Assembly (NCBI RefSeq): GCF_001864895.1
Contig: NZ_MJGO01000007.1
Coordinates: 64,513 to 128,512 of the forward strand
DNA: 64,000 nt
From: Curtobacterium sp. MCBA15_009
GTDB taxonomy: Bacteria > Actinomycetota > Actinomycetes > Actinomycetales > Microbacteriaceae
Reading direction: 5' to 3'
Shown here: piece after piece, positions 46,462-54,463 of the stretch
Position numbering within the stretch: the first letter of the stretch is position 1
Layout: every line of letters starts with the position of its first letter
Program-made: the position numbers and the translations under genes
The notes under the pieces: model-generated
Databases searched by the model: none
Seen by the model: only the letters and a program-made list of their open reading frames with translations
What the model was told of the DNA's origin: nothing

Positions 46462-46947
46462 TCAGGTCCGGGCGATCGGCGCCGTGACGGCGTCGGTGAC
46501 GCGCGCGAGGTCCGTCGGCGCGACCTCGATGTCGAACCCGCGGCGCCCGCCGGAGACGAAGATGCTCGCGTACGACAGCGCCGACTCGTCGAGCACGGTG
46601 CGCAGCCGAGTCTTCTGGCCGACCGGGCTGATGCCGCCGACGACGTAGCCCGTGCGCTTCTCGGCGAGGGCCGGGTCCGCCAGCGTCGCCTTCTTGCCAC
46701 CGACCGCGGCGGCGATCGCCTTGAGGTCGAGCCGGTTCGCCACCGGCACGATCGCCACGGCGAGGGCGCCGTCGACCGAGACGACGAGGGTCTTGAAGAC
46801 CTGCTCCTCGCGCAGCCCGAGGGCGGCGGCGGCCTCTTCTCCGAAGTTGGTGGCGCTCTCGTGGTGCTCGTACACGTGCGGCGTCCAGGGGATCCCGGCC
46901 GCCTCGAGCGCGACGGTCGCTGGGGTGCTCGGCGAACCTGCGGTCAT
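46462..46947 (-). CDS. Cys-tRNA(Pro)/Cys-tRNA(Cys) deacylase, YbaK/EbsC family
   Basis: A 161-residue editing-domain protein. VFKTLVVSVDG, KKATLADPALAEKRTGYVVGGISP and the conserved Lys/Gly residues are typical of YbaK, which hydrolyses mischarged Cys-tRNA(Pro). The ATG at 46947 has GGGGGAGG upstream. It is upstream of clpC on the same strand with the HAIR box between. Confidence 0.94.
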   Translation of the reverse strand: MTAGSPSTPATVALEAAGIPWTPHVYEHHESATNFGEEAAAALGLREEQVFKTLVVSVDGALAVAIVPVANRLDLKAIAAAVGGKKATLADPALAEKRTGYVVGGISPVGQKTRLRTVLDESALSYASIFVSGGRRGFDIEVAPTDLARVTDAVTAPIART

Positions 46948-47013
46948 GTCGTGATCCTCCCCCGTGCGACCCGTCTGTCCGGCGCGGCACGCGGGCGCTA
47001 CGCTGATCGCACC

Positions 47014-47322
47014 ATGACCGTCCTCGCGTCGCTGCTGCGCATCCTCGCCGTGCTGGTCACCGGGTTCCCGGTGACCACGGCGTCCGGCGTGCCGGACGCC
47101 GTGCCCGTGCTGACCGTCGCCGCGCTGGGCATCGCCGCGGTCGTGACCGCCGTCGTGCTCGCTCGCGTGCTGCTCGCCGTGCTCGTGACGCTGCTCGCCG
47201 CCGGTCCGGGGGCCGTCGTCAGCAGAGCGGTCCCGGACCTCGTGACCCGCATCGCGTGGAGCCACCCGGACGCCGACGGACAGGTCCGCTCGCGGGCCCC
47301 GGGAGTCGTCGCCACGGCCTGA
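47014..47322 (+). CDS. Small two-span membrane protein (DUF6412-like)
   Basis: A 102-residue protein with spans near residues 5-25 and 32-65 and a short hydrophilic tail. It precedes a YidC-like gene, an arrangement common in actinobacteria; DUF6412 is my tentative family call. TACGCT lies 9 nt before the ATG, giving almost no leader. Its end overlaps an 18-bp perfect palindrome. Confidence 0.75.
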   Translation: MTVLASLLRILAVLVTGFPVTTASGVPDAVPVLTVAALGIAAVVTAVVLARVLLAVLVTLLAAGPGAVVSRAVPDLVTRIAWSHPDADGQVRSRAPGVVATA

Positions 47323-47338
47323 CCACCGATCGGTGGTC
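47321..47338. repeat. 18-bp perfect palindrome
   Basis: GACCACCGATCGGTGGTC, overlapping the preceding stop codon and 43 bp before the YidC start. Confidence 0.85.
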
Positions 47339-47380
47339 GGGCCGCACACGCCTCCCGCACCCACGATCGATCGGAACGTC

Positions 47381-48124
47381 ATGGACCTGTCCACCCTGCC
47401 CCTCGTCGGCCCGCTGCTGCACGGCGGCGCCGACCTGCTCGCCGCCCTGACCGCGGCGCTCTCCCCCGTCACGGGGTCCTTCTCGGCCGCGCTCGCGGTC
47501 GTCCTCGTCACCATCGCGATCCGGGCCGCACTCGTGCCGCTCGCCGTCCTGCAGGTCCGCGCCGAACGCGACCGTCGTCGCCTCGCGCCCCTGCTCGCCG
47601 CCCTGCGGAAACGACACGGCAAGGACACCGCGGCCCTCCAGCGCGCGGTGCAGGAGCTCTACACGAACGAGAAGGTCTCGCCGCTGGCGGGCTGCCTGCC
47701 GGTGCTGGCCCAGGCGCCGGTGCTCTCGCTCGTCTACGCCCTGTTCTCGCACGGCAGCATCGGCGGCACCGCGAACGCCCTGCTCGAGGCCACGCTCGTC
47801 GGGGTCCCGCTCGGACACTCCCTGGTCGTGACCCTGACGTCGCCGCTGTGGGTGCACGCATGGGTGGTCGTGCTGCTGCTGGCCGTGCTCGCGGTCGTCG
47901 TCGAACTGAGCCGGCGCGCGAACCTGCGGTGGAACCCGGTGCCCCCGGCGGAGCCCGGAGCGGCCGTCCCCGGGACGGCCGCCGCCGAGACCGTCGGTCG
48001 GGTCGCACCGTTCATCTCGGTGGTGTTCGCCGCGATCGCACCGCTCGCAGCGGCCCTCTACGTCGTGACCAGTGCGACGTGGACCGCCGCGGAGCGCGCC
48101 GTGCTCCGACGCGCGATCCGGTGA
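47381..48124 (+). CDS. YidC/Oxa1-family membrane insertase (second copy type)
   Basis: A 247-residue short YidC. The conserved Arg48 of the hydrophilic groove lies in VTIAIRAALVPLAVLQ, followed by a cytoplasmic helical hairpin (RAERDRRRLAPLLAALRKRHG) and LAGCLPVLAQAPVLSLVYALF. It lacks the large periplasmic domain, as in Gram-positives. It is not next to rnpA/rpmH, so it is probably an accessory copy. The ATG at 47381 starts the domain. Confidence 0.9.
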   Translation: MDLSTLPLVGPLLHGGADLLAALTAALSPVTGSFSAALAVVLVTIAIRAALVPLAVLQVRAERDRRRLAPLLAALRKRHGKDTAALQRAVQELYTNEKVSPLAGCLPVLAQAPVLSLVYALFSHGSIGGTANALLEATLVGVPLGHSLVVTLTSPLWVHAWVVVLLLAVLAVVVELSRRANLRWNPVPPAEPGAAVPGTAAAETVGRVAPFISVVFAAIAPLAAALYVVTSATWTAAERAVLRRAIR

Positions 48125-48128
48125 CGCG

Positions 48129-48344
48129 TCAGCCGCCCTGCCCCTCCTGCTGCGGGCCCTGGTCGACGGGGTCGTACTCGGTGCCGCGACCCTGCTCCTC
48201 GTCGGCGGTCGGCACGTGGCGTTCGGTGCCGGACCCGCCGGGACTCGTCGCGACGTAGTCGGCCTCGCCGGACTGCGTGTCGTGGCTCAGCGGCTCGAGG
48301 GTCTCGGGGTCGCCATCGTGCCGGTCTGCTGGTTCGGTGCTCAT
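48129..48344 (-). CDS. Small hydrophilic, probably disordered protein
   Basis: A 71-residue Gly/Glu/Asp/Gln-rich ORF with no hydrophobic core and no cysteine, convergent with yidC 4 bp away. Codon choice fits the host. Function unknown. Confidence 0.6.
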   Translation of the reverse strand: MSTEPADRHDGDPETLEPLSHDTQSGEADYVATSPGGSGTERHVPTADEEQGRGTEYDPVDQGPQQEGQGG

Positions 48345-48431
48345 GCGTCACGCCTACTCCCTCGTTCTGGGTGCGCGCACCCGCACGGACGGTGCCACGA
48401 TGGACCCACGTCCGGCAGAGCGGGAGTGCGC

Positions 48432-49754
48432 ATGGACCACGACGACGTGGATGCGGAACGGGCACGGCTCGAGGCCGTCGCCTGGGGAGCGGGTTCGACC
48501 CCGGGGGACGCGGCGCGCGCCCGGATCGCGCTGGCGGACCTCGAGCGCGGGCGCGGTCGCGGTGGCGGGCACCGGTCAGGAGGCCCGACCGCGGTCAGCG
48601 GACAGCCTGCCTCGCCGACGCGGCCGGGTCGGGCGCCGCGGTCCGGTGGCGTGGGGACCTCCGGCTGGGCACGAGCGTTCGGCGCCGGGTCGGCAGCGAC
48701 CACGCCCGACGGGGCCGGGACGGACGCACGGCTCGGGGAGGCTGGCCCTGGCCCCGGCCCCGGCCCTCGCCCGGCCTCGGAGAGCGGTCTGGACGCGGCC
48801 GTGCGTCCGGACGAGTCCGCGGGTCCGGGCCCGGGTTCGGGTGCAGGTTCGAGGACTCCAGCGGGTCCGGGCCCGGGCACCGTCACCGGTGTGGTCCGGG
48901 CTTCGGACACGACCTCTGGTCCGGGTGCCGGCCCGGGCACGGCGGGACCTCCTGGCGCGACGGCGGACTCCGGGGTGCCGACGGGTCCGGCCTCGGGCCC
49001 GTGGCCTCGCCGGACTGCGGGTCGGGACCCGGCGCCACGCGCGGCCACGCCCTCCGCAGCACCCTCGGCAGCCGCGTCGGGCGACGGAGCATCCGCGTCG
49101 TGGTCGACCTCGCACGAGGCACCCGGCACGACGTCGGAGCCGAACGCCGGCGACCCGGCCGGCGACGGCGCCGGACCCGACCACGCTGCCGGGGTGGGCG
49201 GCGACGGCGGAGGTGCGCCGGGCCTCCCGACCGGACCGCAGCCGGTGCCCCGGTGGCGCACGGCGCTGTTCAGTGCGCGGCCCCGCCTGTGGATCGCGCT
49301 CGGTGCGGCCGCGGCGATCGGGGTCGTCTTCGCGGCGGGCACGCTCGTCGGGACCTCGTTGCCGGAGGTGCCGGCGGCGCCGTCGATCACGCCGACCGCC
49401 GGGACCGTGACGCTCGAGGAGCTCCTCGACATGCCGCAGACGTTCGCCGACCAGCTGCCCGGGCCGGTCGAGGCGCCGGTGAGCCTGCACACGACCCGAC
49501 TCGTCTTCACCAACCGGGCGCTCGACGGCGGGTCCTTCGAGACGCCGTGGAACGTCTGGGCCGGGGTCGGGACGGACCGGTCGACGATCTGCCTCGTGGC
49601 GACGGCGGACCGGATCGAGTCGACCTCCGCCTGCTTCCCCCGCGAGGCGGCGCTGCACGGGTCGGTGTCGATGTCCGCGCAGTCGATGAGCGGGACCCTG
49701 ACGATCGCGCTCCGCGGTGGCGGGGTACAGGGTCGGGTGACGAACGAGTACTGA
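48432..49754 (+). CDS. Membrane-anchored protein with a long Gly/Pro/Ala-rich region
   Basis: A 440-residue protein. After a short helical N-terminus (MDHDDVDAERARLEAVAWG) come about 250 residues of Gly/Pro/Ser/Ala-rich low complexity with PGPGPGP runs, then one membrane span (near 298-318, LWIALGAAAAIGVVFAAG) and a small C-terminal domain with two cysteines (ICLVA, SACFP). The ATG at 48432 follows GGGAG. The N-terminal part is probably cytoplasmic. A minus-strand reading of similar length was rejected. No family recognised. Confidence 0.78.
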   Translation: MDHDDVDAERARLEAVAWGAGSTPGDAARARIALADLERGRGRGGGHRSGGPTAVSGQPASPTRPGRAPRSGGVGTSGWARAFGAGSAATTPDGAGTDARLGEAGPGPGPGPRPASESGLDAAVRPDESAGPGPGSGAGSRTPAGPGPGTVTGVVRASDTTSGPGAGPGTAGPPGATADSGVPTGPASGPWPRRTAGRDPAPRAATPSAAPSAAASGDGASASWSTSHEAPGTTSEPNAGDPAGDGAGPDHAAGVGGDGGGAPGLPTGPQPVPRWRTALFSARPRLWIALGAAAAIGVVFAAGTLVGTSLPEVPAAPSITPTAGTVTLEELLDMPQTFADQLPGPVEAPVSLHTTRLVFTNRALDGGSFETPWNVWAGVGTDRSTICLVATADRIESTSACFPREAALHGSVSMSAQSMSGTLTIALRGGGVQGRVTNEY

Positions 49755-49800
49755 TCCGGGGCCGTGCGTGACGGACGTGTTCGCTCTTCGCTGACAAACG

Positions 49801-49814
49801 TTGGAGCGCTCCCA
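49801..49814. promoter_or_regulatory. CebR-like LacI-family operator
   Basis: TTGGAGCGCTCCCA, one mismatch from the CebR/CelR cellobiose operator TGGGAGCGCTCCCA, about 184 bp upstream of the MFS start. Confidence 0.6.
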
Positions 49815-49997
49815 GAAATCGCCCGGAGGCCCTCGCCAGGGTCCGTCGAGCGTGCAAGACTGGATCAGCGCACTCGCCGTGGAGTCGTACCCACATCATC
49901 CACACCAGCAGCGAGCGCGCCCCGCAGACCCCCGGTCACACGCCGTCCCCGACGGCGTCGTCGCGCGTTCCGCCGTTCCCCGGAGGAGGTCAGCATC

Positions 49998-51371
49998 GTG
50001 TCCACCAACACCACCACCTCGGCCGTGTCGACGAACACGCGGCCGATCACCGTCACCAGCCAGTCGATCGTCGGCATCGCCGTGCTCGGCCTGGCGACGT
50101 TCTTCGCCATCACCACCGAGCTCATGCCGGTCGGGCTGCTCGGCACCATGAGCGCCGACCTCGGCGTCTCCGAGGCGACGATGGGCATCGTCGTCACCGT
50201 GTACGCCGCCGCCGTGGCGATCCTGGCGCTGCCGCTCACCGCGTTCACCGCGAAGCTGCCGCGCAAGACCGTGCTCGTCGCGACCCTCGTCGGCTACACG
50301 GTCTCGAACCTGATGATCGCGTTCGCGCCGTCGTTCGCGGTCGTCTGCGCCGGCCGCGTCGTCGGCGGCATCGCCCACGCGCTGTTCTTCTCGGTGGCCT
50401 CGGCCTACGCGACGCGCATCGTGCCGCCGCGACTGGCCGGTCGGGCGATCGCGTTCGTGTACTCCGGCAGCTCGCTGGGCTTCGTGCTCGGCGTCCCGGT
50501 CGCCACCTTCGTCGCGCAGCACATCGGCTGGCGCCCCGCCGTGTTCTCCGTCGCCGTCGCCGCCGCGGTGCTCGCCGCCGTCGCACTGCTCTTCCTGCCG
50601 GCGGTCAGCGGCGCAGCGTCGCCGCACATCGGTTCGCCGAAGGCCTGGGCCCGCACCGGACTCCTCTCCGTCGTCGTCGCCGACCTGCTGCTCTTCGCCG
50701 GCCACTACGTCGTCTACACGTACATCGGCCCGTACGCGATCGACGCCGGGCTCGACGCCTCGCTCGTCAGCGGCGCGCTGCTCGTGCTCGGCGGCACCGG
50801 CGTCATCGGGCTCTGGCTCGCCGGCATGTTCGTCGACCGGGCACCGCGGCAGACCCTCGTCGTCGCCGTCGCCACGATGGCGGTCACCTTCGCCGCCCTG
50901 CCGTTCGTGCACGGCTCGCTGGTCGGCACGATGGTCGTCGCCGGCGTCTGGATGGCCGCGAACGGCACCACCGGCACGCTCTTCATGGCAGCCGCGATCC
51001 GCTCGGGCGGGGTCTCCCCCGACATCGCCGGTGCCCTCGTCAACGGCGCGTCGAACATCGGCATCGCCGGCGGCGCCGCCATCGGCGGGCAGGCGCTCGG
51101 ACTCGTCGGGCTGCAGTACCTGCCGTTCGCCGGTGCCGCAGTGCTCGTCGGCTCGCTCGGAGTCGTGCTCGCGGCCCGGCGCGGGTTCCCGGTGCACTCG
51201 CACCACCAGGAGCACCTGTCAACGTCGTCGCTCGAGGCGATCACGTCGTCGCTCGCGGTGGTCACCACGTCGGTCCCCGTCGTCAGCCGGGCGATCCAGA
51301 CCGTCACCGGGTCGATCGGCATCGCGACCGGCTCGATCCGGACGCAGCGGCGGAGCTCCGAGCTGAGCTGA
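49998..51371 (+). CDS. MFS transporter, DHA1-type (AraJ-like efflux)
   Basis: A 457-residue transporter with 12 predicted spans from about residue 15 to 400. Motif A-like LPRKTVLVATLVGYTVSNL and the MPVGLLGTMSADLGVSEATMG region match the arabinose-efflux/drug group. A Ser/Thr-rich hydrophilic tail of about 60 residues follows. The GTG has GGAGGAGG eight bases upstream. The CebR-like box suggests sugar-linked control. Confidence 0.92.
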   Translation: MSTNTTTSAVSTNTRPITVTSQSIVGIAVLGLATFFAITTELMPVGLLGTMSADLGVSEATMGIVVTVYAAAVAILALPLTAFTAKLPRKTVLVATLVGYTVSNLMIAFAPSFAVVCAGRVVGGIAHALFFSVASAYATRIVPPRLAGRAIAFVYSGSSLGFVLGVPVATFVAQHIGWRPAVFSVAVAAAVLAAVALLFLPAVSGAASPHIGSPKAWARTGLLSVVVADLLLFAGHYVVYTYIGPYAIDAGLDASLVSGALLVLGGTGVIGLWLAGMFVDRAPRQTLVVAVATMAVTFAALPFVHGSLVGTMVVAGVWMAANGTTGTLFMAAAIRSGGVSPDIAGALVNGASNIGIAGGAAIGGQALGLVGLQYLPFAGAAVLVGSLGVVLAARRGFPVHSHHQEHLSTSSLEAITSSLAVVTTSVPVVSRAIQTVTGSIGIATGSIRTQRRSSELS

Positions 51372-51402
51372 GGGCGGCTGGTCGGGCTCGGGCCGGGGCG
51401 TC

Positions 51403-51457
51403 GAGGTCGCGAAATGTGCGGCATCCCGGCGCTCGAAGCGGCACGAAGTGCGACCTC
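51403..51457. repeat. 55-bp palindrome, copy 1
   Basis: Outer arms GAGGTCGC and GCGACCTC, inner arms GTGCGGC and GCGGCAC (imperfect). Confidence 0.85.
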
Positions 51458-51545
51458 GAAGGTCCGGTCGCGGCGTGTCCTGCGACGTCGTACGCCGGAC
51501 GGCCCACGGGTGCGCCCGCTGCACGGCCCGTGCGCCCGCGGCACT

Positions 51546-51600
51546 GAGGTCGCAGAACGTGCCGCATCCCCGCGCTTGAAGCGGCACGAAGAGCGACCTC
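51546..51600. repeat. 55-bp palindrome, copy 2
   Basis: Same outer arms; inner arms GTGCCGC and GCGGCAC pair perfectly. Both copies are followed by a shared GGTCCGGTCGCGGCG. The whole 51372-51729 gap holds no supported gene. Confidence 0.85.
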
Positions 51601-51729
51601 GACGGTCCGGTCGCGGCGCGTCGTGCGAGCTCGCGCCCCTCGGTCCTGCGACCTCGCAGCACCGCCGCCCCACCGCACACGACGGAGGGCGGGCCGGCAC
51701 CAGCCGACCCGCCCTTCGTTCGTGCGCGC

Positions 51730-53805
51730 TCAGTCCTGCAGGTGCGACCGGCGGCGGTTGCGCACCGCACGGAAGGTCAGCAGCCCAGCGCCGAGGAGCA
51801 CGAGCACCCCGGCAGCGATGAGGCCCGGCGTCAGGTCGGCGCCGGTGTAGGCCAGTGGCCCTCCGTTCGCGGCGTCGGACGGGTCGTCCACGGGGATGTT
51901 CGCCGAGCCGCCCGGGACCGTCGGCGTGGCCGAGGGCACGGGCGCGGCGGTCGCGCTCGGCGACGGGTTCGTCGGCGGGGTCGTCTCGGCGGCCGGCACC
52001 ACGAAGGCGAGCGGGGTCGCCGAGCCGGTGTCCGGCGTGACGATCGTCTCGGGCTCGACGCCGTCGACGTCGAGGGCGATCTCGTAGGTCGTGGTCGGTG
52101 CCAGGCCGGTGAGGTCGAACGCACCGTCGGCGTCGGTGACCACGGTGACCGGGCCACCGGCGTCGTCCTCCTCCGGGGTCGCGACGACCGTCACAGCATC
52201 GACGGGCTCGCCGTTCGTGTCCGTGACGGTGCCGGGCTGGTCGATCGTGATGACCGCCGGCTCGGCGGGCGACTCGAAGGGCAGGTCGGAGTCGACCGTG
52301 TCCCCGACGCCCGCGGTCACGCCGGTGTTCGTGGTGTCGCCGGTCGCACCGGGCACGGGGACCGTCGTGCGGACGGTGTAGGTGCCGGCGACGGTGGCGA
52401 AGGTGTAGCGGCCGTCCGCGTCCGTCGTGGTCGAACCGACGACCGCGCCCGTCGCGTCGAGGAGCTCGACGACCTGGCCGGCCTCGACCGGGGCCTCGTC
52501 GAGGGTCACGCGACCCGTGACCGTCGCGATGACCGACGGCGGGGCGGTGATCGCGTCGGTCGGCACCACCGGCACGCCGGCGTCACCGGTGTCCACCGTC
52601 GTGGGGTCGGCCTCCGAACCGACGACCGAGACGTCGACCGCCGCGTCGGCCGGCAGGTCGGAGACCACGTAGACGCCGTCGGTGTTCGTCGTGGTCATGA
52701 CCGGATCGCCGTTCGGCACGTCGACGACGACGGGGACGTTCGAGGCCGGGTTGCCGGCTTCGTCCTCGACGGTGCCGATGATCGAGGTCGTGTCCGCGGG
52801 CGAGGTGAAGGCGAAGTTCCTGACCTCATCGGACCCTCCGGGAACACCATCCTTCGCCAACGACACGCCGGTCGCGACGCCGCTACCGTCCGCCCCTGGT
52901 GGCTCTGCGACCTCCACTCGGTAGTTCGCGATGACCGGCAGGAACGGGAACGCGTACTTCCCATCAGCGTCGGTAGTCGTCGTGTAGACGGTGCCGCGCG
53001 GAGCCGTTGCAGTCACGGTTGCGCCAGGGATCGGTGTTCCATCGAGCTTCACTACCCCGGAGATTGCAGCGGTCCGGCTCGCGAACCACGTTTGATAGAC
53101 CGGAAAGCCGCTGCGCTGTTGGTACGCGATCGTCAGGCTGGTGAGGGACACCGTCGGGGTGAACCAACCTGTGGCGCCCGCAGTGTCGTTCGCCGCGGCG
53201 TTCCCCGTGAGCGTCCGGGTGCCTGCATCCCAAGTGGGGTTGTCCTGACCCGTTGTTCCGTCCGGATCGGGCGAGCACGACCAACCGACTTGGCCGGGGA
53301 GGGAACACGAATTGTAGGAGCCCTGGTAGCCAAGCTGGTCGGCGGTCGCCGCGGCACCGCCCTGCACCGTGGCCGAGATCGTGACCTGGTCGGCGTCGAT
53401 GTCTCCGAGGACGATCGACCAGCTCTCGGCGCCGGGGGTCGGCTCAGCGAACGTGTAGACAGTCGTCGACGCGCTCTGTGCGTTCGGGCGGTCGACGTTC
53501 GGCCGCTGGTTCATGTACGTCTGGCCCCGACTTGTGCCGTAGGCCGCCCCTGCAGGCGTGTCCGCCGACTGCCACGTCGACGCCCCGCTGACCACGGTCG
53601 ACTGCCGCGAGTTCGACGTGAACGTGGTCTCCGGGAACCCGGCCAGGGTCATCGTGCCGGTGTAGTCCTTGCTCGCCCCGCTCAGGGTGAACGTGCCCCA
53701 GTCCCCCGCCGGGTCGGCGGACGCCGTCGTGGCACCACCGATCGCCAGCCCCGTGCCGAGTGCGAGGGTGGTCAACCCCGCCGTGATGGTGCGCCAGCGC
53801 CGCAT
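51730..53805 (-). CDS. Sortase-anchored surface protein with repeated Cna-B-like domains
   Basis: A 691-residue secreted protein. Signal peptide about 1-30 (ends TTASADPAG). Residues 32-260 are an unrecognised beta-rich ectodomain. Four beta-sandwich repeats follow (about 260-590), each with xGTVxDExGxPVxxxxV and TDADGxYxFxxL motifs, as in carboxypeptidase-regulatory/Cna-B folds. A Pro/Thr/Ser stalk precedes LAYTG, a class E-type sortase signal, then a membrane span and RNRRRSHLQD. The ATG at 53805 has GGGGAG upstream. Codon use between about 52850 and 53330 is less GC-rich than the rest. Confidence 0.9.
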   Translation of the reverse strand: MRRWRTITAGLTTLALGTGLAIGGATTASADPAGDWGTFTLSGASKDYTGTMTLAGFPETTFTSNSRQSTVVSGASTWQSADTPAGAAYGTSRGQTYMNQRPNVDRPNAQSASTTVYTFAEPTPGAESWSIVLGDIDADQVTISATVQGGAAATADQLGYQGSYNSCSLPGQVGWSCSPDPDGTTGQDNPTWDAGTRTLTGNAAANDTAGATGWFTPTVSLTSLTIAYQQRSGFPVYQTWFASRTAAISGVVKLDGTPIPGATVTATAPRGTVYTTTTDADGKYAFPFLPVIANYRVEVAEPPGADGSGVATGVSLAKDGVPGGSDEVRNFAFTSPADTTSIIGTVEDEAGNPASNVPVVVDVPNGDPVMTTTNTDGVYVVSDLPADAAVDVSVVGSEADPTTVDTGDAGVPVVPTDAITAPPSVIATVTGRVTLDEAPVEAGQVVELLDATGAVVGSTTTDADGRYTFATVAGTYTVRTTVPVPGATGDTTNTGVTAGVGDTVDSDLPFESPAEPAVITIDQPGTVTDTNGEPVDAVTVVATPEEDDAGGPVTVVTDADGAFDLTGLAPTTTYEIALDVDGVEPETIVTPDTGSATPLAFVVPAAETTPPTNPSPSATAAPVPSATPTVPGGSANIPVDDPSDAANGGPLAYTGADLTPGLIAAGVLVLLGAGLLTFRAVRNRRRSHLQD

Positions 53806-53887
53806 CGGTACTCCCCTGGTGTCCGCGACGGCCCGCCCGACGCTCGGCCAGGCTAACCACGGCGTCCGACGCTCGTCCGGTGCGTTG

Positions 53888-54346
53888 TCACATCGTGATG
53901 CGGTCGAGCAGCGGCACCTGCCCGGCGACGAGCAGGTCGCGGGCTGCGTCGAGCCCCACCCACCGTGCGTCGTCGACCTCCGGCACGTCGACGAACCGCC
54001 CGGATCCGCGCGGCAGCTCGAGCCGCACCGTGTTGCTCCGCACCGTCGGGACGTCGAAGCCACGAGGTGCGGGTGCCGAGAAGACCCGGACGCGCTTGCC
54101 GGACGCCTGCCGCACCTCGCCGAGGTCGGTCACGTCGTCCGCACGGACCGGAGCGCGGACGCCGAGCTCCTCGCGGAACTCGCGGAACGCGGTCGCGAGC
54201 GGCTCCTCGTCGCCCTCGACGAGTCCCTTCGGCACCGACCACGCCCGTGGCCGGTGCCGCCAGAAGGACCCGCCCATGTGCACGAGGAACACCTCGGGCC
54301 CGGTCGGTCCGGCCCGGTGCAGCAACAGTCCGGCGCTCACCACCAC
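53888..54346 (-). CDS. Nudix hydrolase
   Basis: A 152-residue Nudix protein of the NUDT2/MutT-like group. The box GLVEGDEEPLATAFREFREE ends in LGV and is complete. WRHRPRAWSVPKGLVEGDE fits Ap4A-hydrolase-like enzymes. The first GTG (54346) follows TAGGGT (54354-54359) by 7 nt, a leaderless layout; two more GTGs follow in frame. Confidence 0.93.
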   Translation of the reverse strand: MVVSAGLLLHRAGPTGPEVFLVHMGGSFWRHRPRAWSVPKGLVEGDEEPLATAFREFREELGVRAPVRADDVTDLGEVRQASGKRVRVFSAPAPRGFDVPTVRSNTVRLELPRGSGRFVDVPEVDDARWVGLDAARDLLVAGQVPLLDRITM

Positions 54347-54353
54347 GTCCGCG

Positions 54354-54359
54354 ACCCTA
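54354..54359 (-). promoter_or_regulatory. -10 element (TAGGGT) of the Nudix gene
   Basis: Minus-strand TAGGGT, 7 nt, then the first of three GTG codons. Confidence 0.45.
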
Positions 54360-54463
54360 CCGACCGGTCGGCCGGGAGGCCCGGATCACCGCCGCCGGAC
54401 CGCCCGCGTCCGACGACGCGCGGCTCCGGCGTCGCGCGGGTCGGGCGTCGCGCGGGTCGGGTG

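Noticed and set aside
48341..49513. 390-residue minus-strand ORF opposite the Gly/Pro-rich protein
   Set aside because: Low complexity only; the plus-strand frame has a ribosome site, a clear membrane span and a non-repetitive C-terminal domain.
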